From Stromatinia cepivora (Eukaryota; Ascomycota; Leotiomycetes; Helotiales; Sclerotiniaceae), in assembly GCA_014898415.1 (NCBI GenBank), contig RCTD01000009.1, positions 1,736,001 to 1,800,000 of the forward strand: DNA of 64,000 bases. Reading direction: 5' to 3'. The notes below the pieces were generated by a model, which searched no databases, was not told the origin of the DNA, and saw only the letters and a program-made list of their open reading frames with translations. Below are positions 58,990 to 64,000 of the stretch, in pieces (the first letter of the stretch is position 1; each line of letters starts with the position of its first letter). The translations under genes were made by a program, and so were the position numbers.

Positions 58990-61900
58990 ATGGCTAACTA
59001 TCAAATCTCCCTTTCCCTTTCCAATTCTTTTGAATTTGATACTAATGAATTATTTAGTGATTTTCGAAACTCTGGGGATTTCAAAGCCAAGTTGGCTTTT
59101 CAAGAAATTGATGAAATATCATTTCTTTCTTATTATTCAGCATTTCAATTTATTCTTTGTGATATCTGTCAAATTTGTATTCAAAATTTTAAAAATCATT
59201 TGCAAGATAAACATCTTTTCGATTTAACCTCTATTCATAAAAAAAAAGTGATTCAAGAAGCTTGTGATATATATAATTCTTTAAGTATTGAATTAATTGA
59301 TCAAAATCTTCACTTAATTCACTTATTCAAATCCGAATTCTCTTAACTCCCTTCCCTGAATTATCTATCAAATCCTTATTTCAGTGTTCTCTTTGCAATA
59401 TAATAAAATCTAATTTAAAAAATCTCAAAAAACATATCAATTCTAATCATAAAGATCTTTCTTTGGATTTGCATCTTAATCTTATTCAAAATATTTCGGG
59501 ACAAGAATTATTATTAAATCGTTTCTTTTTTGAAGTTCAAATGAAGGAAAAGCATCATTCTAATGAAAATTCTAATTCGATTCAAAATGATATTATTGAA
59601 GTAAATGATGATTTATCATCATCTTCTTCTCTCAATTTGAATTTAATTAAAAAGAATTGGAAGAATAATTTTGATTCTAAATTGAAGAGTATCGAAAAGA
59701 AGATTGATTCTATTAAAGTTGGTAGAGAAAATCTTACTCCATTCCAAGAACGCACTAGATATATCGAATATATTCAAAAGTTTGATATTGAAGATTTGAA
59801 ATTGTGTTCTAATTTTCATATCGTTTCCCCAAGTCATATAGCCCAATCTGCTTTTAAAATAATCCTTTCTAATTTAGAAATCTTATTATATTTGAGTTTA
59901 GAAAAAGTAGTGTTTCTGAATAAATCTCATTTGAATATTTTGAATAGTTTTGAAAAAGATAAGATCAGAAATAAAGGTTTCAAACCCCTTCACAATTCCA
60001 ATAGTTGCAATAAATATTTTGCTTTTTTTAAGACCTTTTTTAGTTTCATTTTGTATACCTCTTATTTTCATTCCACTAAATTCTATTCTGATTTTAAAGA
60101 TTTGAAAGCTAAAGTGAAGGATTTACTTAAAAAAGCTGTCTTTTTCAATGAAATTTTAGATTCTGAAAAGATTTTAGAATCTATTGTCAAAAACAGCAAA
60201 AAGTCCTTTATTAAAAAAGCAAATAAAGTTAAATTTAATAGTTTGAAGTCAAATCAGGGAGATAATGATTCAGTTGCTTCTGAAAATTCAAGTGATTCTG
60301 AGGAATCTAATTCAGATGATTTAAATGGTTTAGATGAATTAGACGAATTGAATGATTCTGATGATTCGAATGATTCAAATGGATCATCTAATTCATCCAA
60401 TTCATCTAAATCATTTAAATCATCTGAATTAGATTCATTGGGATTGAATTCTAATTCTATTATTGAAAATTTTGTTGAGATTAATGATTCAGATAATGAA
60501 TCATTGATTGAAATAAGAGATTTAATTTTGGATATTATAATTGTTTGTTTTAAACAGAAACTGATTTAAATATCTTTGATAGTCCTATTAATTGCTTTTT
60601 CGCTTGTCAATCTATTCGAAATAATAATTTCATTTAAAGATACTCTTCAATTATCCCAATATTATTCCCAATTTATTTTTTGTAGTCAATTATACGTTAT
60701 TGAATATTCTATTCGACAATTGATTCTTTCTCCCACTCATAATCTGAATTCGATTTTAGCTCGATTTATGACTAGTTACTTTCAGAATCATAGTCAAAAT
60801 GCTTTAGCCGAAATTCTCTTGCATCGTAATTATGCTTTTAAAGTAAATAAAGAATTATCTAGTGAAAGTTCTATTATTATTAGTTCTAGTCACGCAAATA
60901 CGCTTTTTTATAAAGATATTACTATTAGTGTGAGTGATTTAAAGAAGCTATTTAAATCGATTTTAGATTCTGTTTATTCTTTCTTTAATGAATCAATTCT
61001 ATTGAATATTGATTTAGGAGAATTTTCATATATTAGATTGGAAGATTTTAGTAAATTCGAAATCGTGAAGATAAAACTCCTTTTAAATCTTTCAAGATTT
61101 TCAATCCAAATGTTAATCAAATGATGAATTTCTAATCAATAAAGTGATTGAAATTGAAAGGTTACGAGATCAATTCTTTGTAATTCGAATAATAATTTGA
61201 AGTTGAATAAATCGAATTACAAGGATTACTTGAAGAATATTTTAAAATTCAAGAAGATGCTTTTATTATTAATTCATTTAACTAGTGGTTTACCTTCAAG
61301 AGGTACTGAATTATGTACATTAAGATATCAGAATTCGAATAAAGATCAGAGAGAGCTATTTCTAGATATTGGTAGTTCTTTATTTATTACTAATATCTCT
61401 ACTGATAATCAAGATCTCGTACAGAATCCCGTGCTTCCAAGCTTAAATACCTCCCTATATCAGTTTCTAATATTCTATTAAAATATATTGTTTGTGTTGA
61501 TCCTTTTATAAAAGCTCTAAATATCACCAATTCCAAATTCGATTTCAATTTAATGAATCCTTATTTAGGGTATTTCAATCAGCGTTCTCTCGTTTCTTCA
61601 GATCTAGCGTACCTTCTTCAAAAATATTTCCCAATCAATATTAAATCTTAATTTGAATCTTCAAAAATACAGACAAATAATTGTAGGAATTATGAGAGAA
61701 TTTATGAAAGAAAGGATTAATTTAAGTGATTTAACTCTTGAAGATGATTTGATTCAAGCTAGCGCACATCAAATTCAGAGTAGTTTAATGGGACACAATT
61801 CCGAAATCGATTTTATGCATTATGGGCGTTCTACAATTACATTTAAAAATATCCCTTTAAATAAGCAGAATAAATATTTAGAATTAAGTTTACGTTTTCA

Positions 61901-63914
61901 TGAATTTTTTGGGTTTGAGAGATTATATGATTGAATTGAATCCTTTTGTTAATAGTATAAATATTAGGAATCAAATGATATTGAAAGAAAAGGATTCAAA
62001 GCTAAATAGTTTATTAGTAAAATATAGCAAAGAATCTAATTCTTACAATCCTCGTAAGCATCATCGAGAGAGTAGTTCTATTGATGAAAATTCGAATAAA
62101 ATGATTAAAAAGCTGAAAGTTTCAGAATTTCAATCATTCTCTAATACTGCTTCTTCTAGTTCTATTTTAAATTCAATTATTGAAAGAATTTTTAAATAAT
62201 TCAACTGCCCTCTTTTCGTATCCCAGAGCAAGAGACTTTAATAAAAGTATATTATTGAAAGTTCCTTATATTTTAGGGGTTTTGCCTACAAATAGTAGTA
62301 AATCTTGAGTTATTTATTGACTTAGCGACTTTGATTACTTCAAAAATCACTATAGTGATTATCCCTTTGATTGCTTTAAAAAGCTGATATTTTTAATAGA
62401 GCCAAAAGCTTTAATATTCCTTAGTTCTATTTGGGAAGAAAAACGAGAGTTTAAAAATCTTACTTTAATTAATATTGAATTAATTATCAAAGAAACTTTG
62501 TAGTGAAGTTGATTGAATTAATTGATCAAAAGAAGATCGATCGATTTATAATTGATAAGTAGTCATTTGTTGATTAATTAAGTTCTAATTATCGAAATAT
62601 TATAGTTTCGTTTTCGATCTCTTTTATTGAATAATATCAATTTGTTTTTTTAACTGGTACTTTGCCTCTTTCTATTGAAAAGCAATTATGAATCATTTAT
62701 CTTTGAAGAATATTTCAATTATAAGAGCATCTAGTGTTCGAAATAATATTATTTATAAAGCTAGGGTCTTTGATTCATTCAATATAGAAAAGCAATTTGC
62801 TGAAGTTCAAACTTATATTGAAAATTTCAAATCTACATCATTTTTAAGTGATAAGGATAAGATTATTATATTTTGTTCCTTCTAAGAAAGATGTAGTTTC
62901 TTTATCGAGTTTCTTGAATTGTTCCTTTTATTATTCTGATTTAGGTTTAGAGAGCAAAATCATATTTTAAAGAATTTCTTTATGTTTTTGATGAATTTAA
63001 TCGAATTATTATTAGTATCTGTTTAGAAAAGGAATTGATTATCTAATATATTTAGTTATTTATTTTAAATTTTGTTGGTCTTTTATTGGTTTTCTATAGG
63101 GTTCTAACAAAAGGGAAGAGATTTAAGATCTAATGAATCTTATTTCTTTTATAATAAATCTGAAGAGAATGATAAAGCTGATGATATTGATTCAGATCGA
63201 GTTGAATTGCATCAATATTTAAGGGAATCTCTATATAGACGTAAAGTTATCGATCTATATTTAGATAATAATATTATTAGTGAATGTTTACCTTTCAAGA
63301 GATGTGATTTGTACAGAGAGAGGAGCTAGCGAATATGCAAATTCATCATATAAGAGCTCAGAGAATTCAACGAAATAAGAAAAGAGAGCTTGTTTACACA
63401 GTAATAACTGATTTATATTCAAATAAGTATTGGATTTGTAGTATAATTCAATTGTATGATTTGGATGAATCTTTTCAAACTGGTGATCATAAATTTAATG
63501 ATTGTTCTAGTTGGAATGATTATTTAGACGATCATTTTATAGAAAAGATAGAGATTTTAATAATTTCAATATTCCATTAGTTCCAGATAGTTGTTGTTTT
63601 AAATGCTTATTTCCCACATTTTTGTTCTGTTTCTAACGAGCTTTTAATAAAGAAGAGTATGTTTTCCCAAATTTTATATGATTTTTCTTTTTGATTTTAT
63701 TTGGAATACGAAACAGCAAATTCAAGATTTCATTTTCAAGATTCTTCGAATGAATTTCTTAAATCTCTTTTTCATACTGAAATTATCAATAATCGAATTT
63801 GCTTTTTACAAGAAGTTTCTTAGTAAGATTCATATCGACGAAATTGATACAGATTCTATTTATGGATTCTATTTTCTTTTTAGGAATTTTGGTGATTCTA
63901 CTTCTTCCCAATGA
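58990..63914 (+). pseudogene. Decayed RecQ-helicase-like gene with C2H2-like fingers and recombinase-like middle
   Basis: Starts MANYQISLSLSNSFEFDTNE at 58990. Two C-x2-C...H-x4-H fingers follow (CDICQICIQNFKNHLQDKH; CSLCNIIKSNLKNLKKHINS). Next is a long helical part with a Ser/Asp/Asn-rich acidic patch (60270-60500). At 61197-61934 it reads LLLIHLTSGLPSRGTELCTL, YRQIIVGIMREFM and HYGRSTITF, as in fungal helicase-associated recombinase-like domains. Then RecQ-type motifs in order: degraded Walker A LPTNSSKS (about 62280), RFIID (about 62550), LTGTLP (about 62655), ASSVRNNIIYKA and KDKIIIF (62690-62880), and cysteine pairs (CLPFKRC; CCFKC) towards the end. Multiple stops and frame changes make it inactive. 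It resembles DUF3505/telomere-linked-helicase-type fungal proteins; that identification is from memory. Confidence 0.7.
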
Positions 63915-64000
63915 TTTTCTTTCTTTTTGTTCTACCAATTTCCAATATCATATATCATATATTATTTTAAATTTTTAATATTTTTAATAATAAAATTGAA

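Larger units (their letters stand above)
57733..63914 (+). mobile_element. Helicase-bearing repeat element, longer copy
   Basis: Begins with the hairpin module (57733-57850), then 1.1 kb of leader shared with 55134-56520, and continues into the decayed gene at 58990-63914. The right end is not seen in this window. Presence of a duplicate nearby, and of a solo module at 44431, marks it as a repeat family. Confidence 0.7.

Noticed and set aside
1..64000. CRISPR array, bacterial operon, phage or Starship captain
   Set aside because: The DNA is clearly eukaryotic with spliceosomal introns; no spaced identical repeats and no DUF3435 captain gene were seen.

Overview
The window is nuclear DNA of a filamentous ascomycete (Pezizomycotina). 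I infer a Leotiomycete relative such as Sclerotiniaceae, but the sequence alone does not prove this. Genes carry short introns (about 50-120 bp) with GT...CTAAC/CTGAC...AG signals. AT-rich repeat blocks differ between copies almost only by C-to-T and G-to-A transitions, the pattern of repeat-induced point mutation (RIP). Two-speed layout: ordinary housekeeping genes alternate with RIP-decayed transposon territory.

Gene regions. 258-1839 is a PLP aminotransferase. 11993-30741 is a normal gene-rich segment: secreted GH16 glucanase, UCH-family deubiquitinase, MFS transporter, Leu5-type mitochondrial CoA carrier, TSC1/hamartin homologue, dienelactone hydrolase, mitochondrial ribosomal protein uL23m and a METTL4-like MT-A70 methyltransferase. 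44793-47002 holds two unrecognised genes transcribed divergently, isolated between repeats.

Transposon regions. 2412-9864 is a complete hAT DNA transposon with 11-bp terminal inverted repeats and a perfect 8-bp target duplication. It carries a decayed transposase, two unknown minus-strand ORFs and, most unexpectedly, a plus-strand reading frame that matches the histone H3 fold. Nested inside it is a 1.7-kb LTR element (150-bp LTRs, 5-bp target duplication) that encodes only a Gag-like protein. 30.8-35.1 kb is an AT block with degenerate repeats and a possible gene remnant. 35111-42141 (minus) is a RIP-destroyed Ty3 retrotransposon. 47022-54065 (plus) is a nearly intact copy of the same family, with identical 282-bp LTRs, a canonical -1 frameshift heptamer between gag and pol and a single TGA in integrase. 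55134-64000 holds two direct copies of another element. The second copy runs into a decayed gene with two C2H2-like fingers, a recombinase-like middle and RecQ-type helicase motifs.

The gene regions show no shared pathway. The connected biology is in the repeats: a hAT with captured chromatin cargo, a gag-only element whose LTR termini resemble those of the Ty3 family, and a palindromic GGTCACCACC module shared by several otherwise different repeats.
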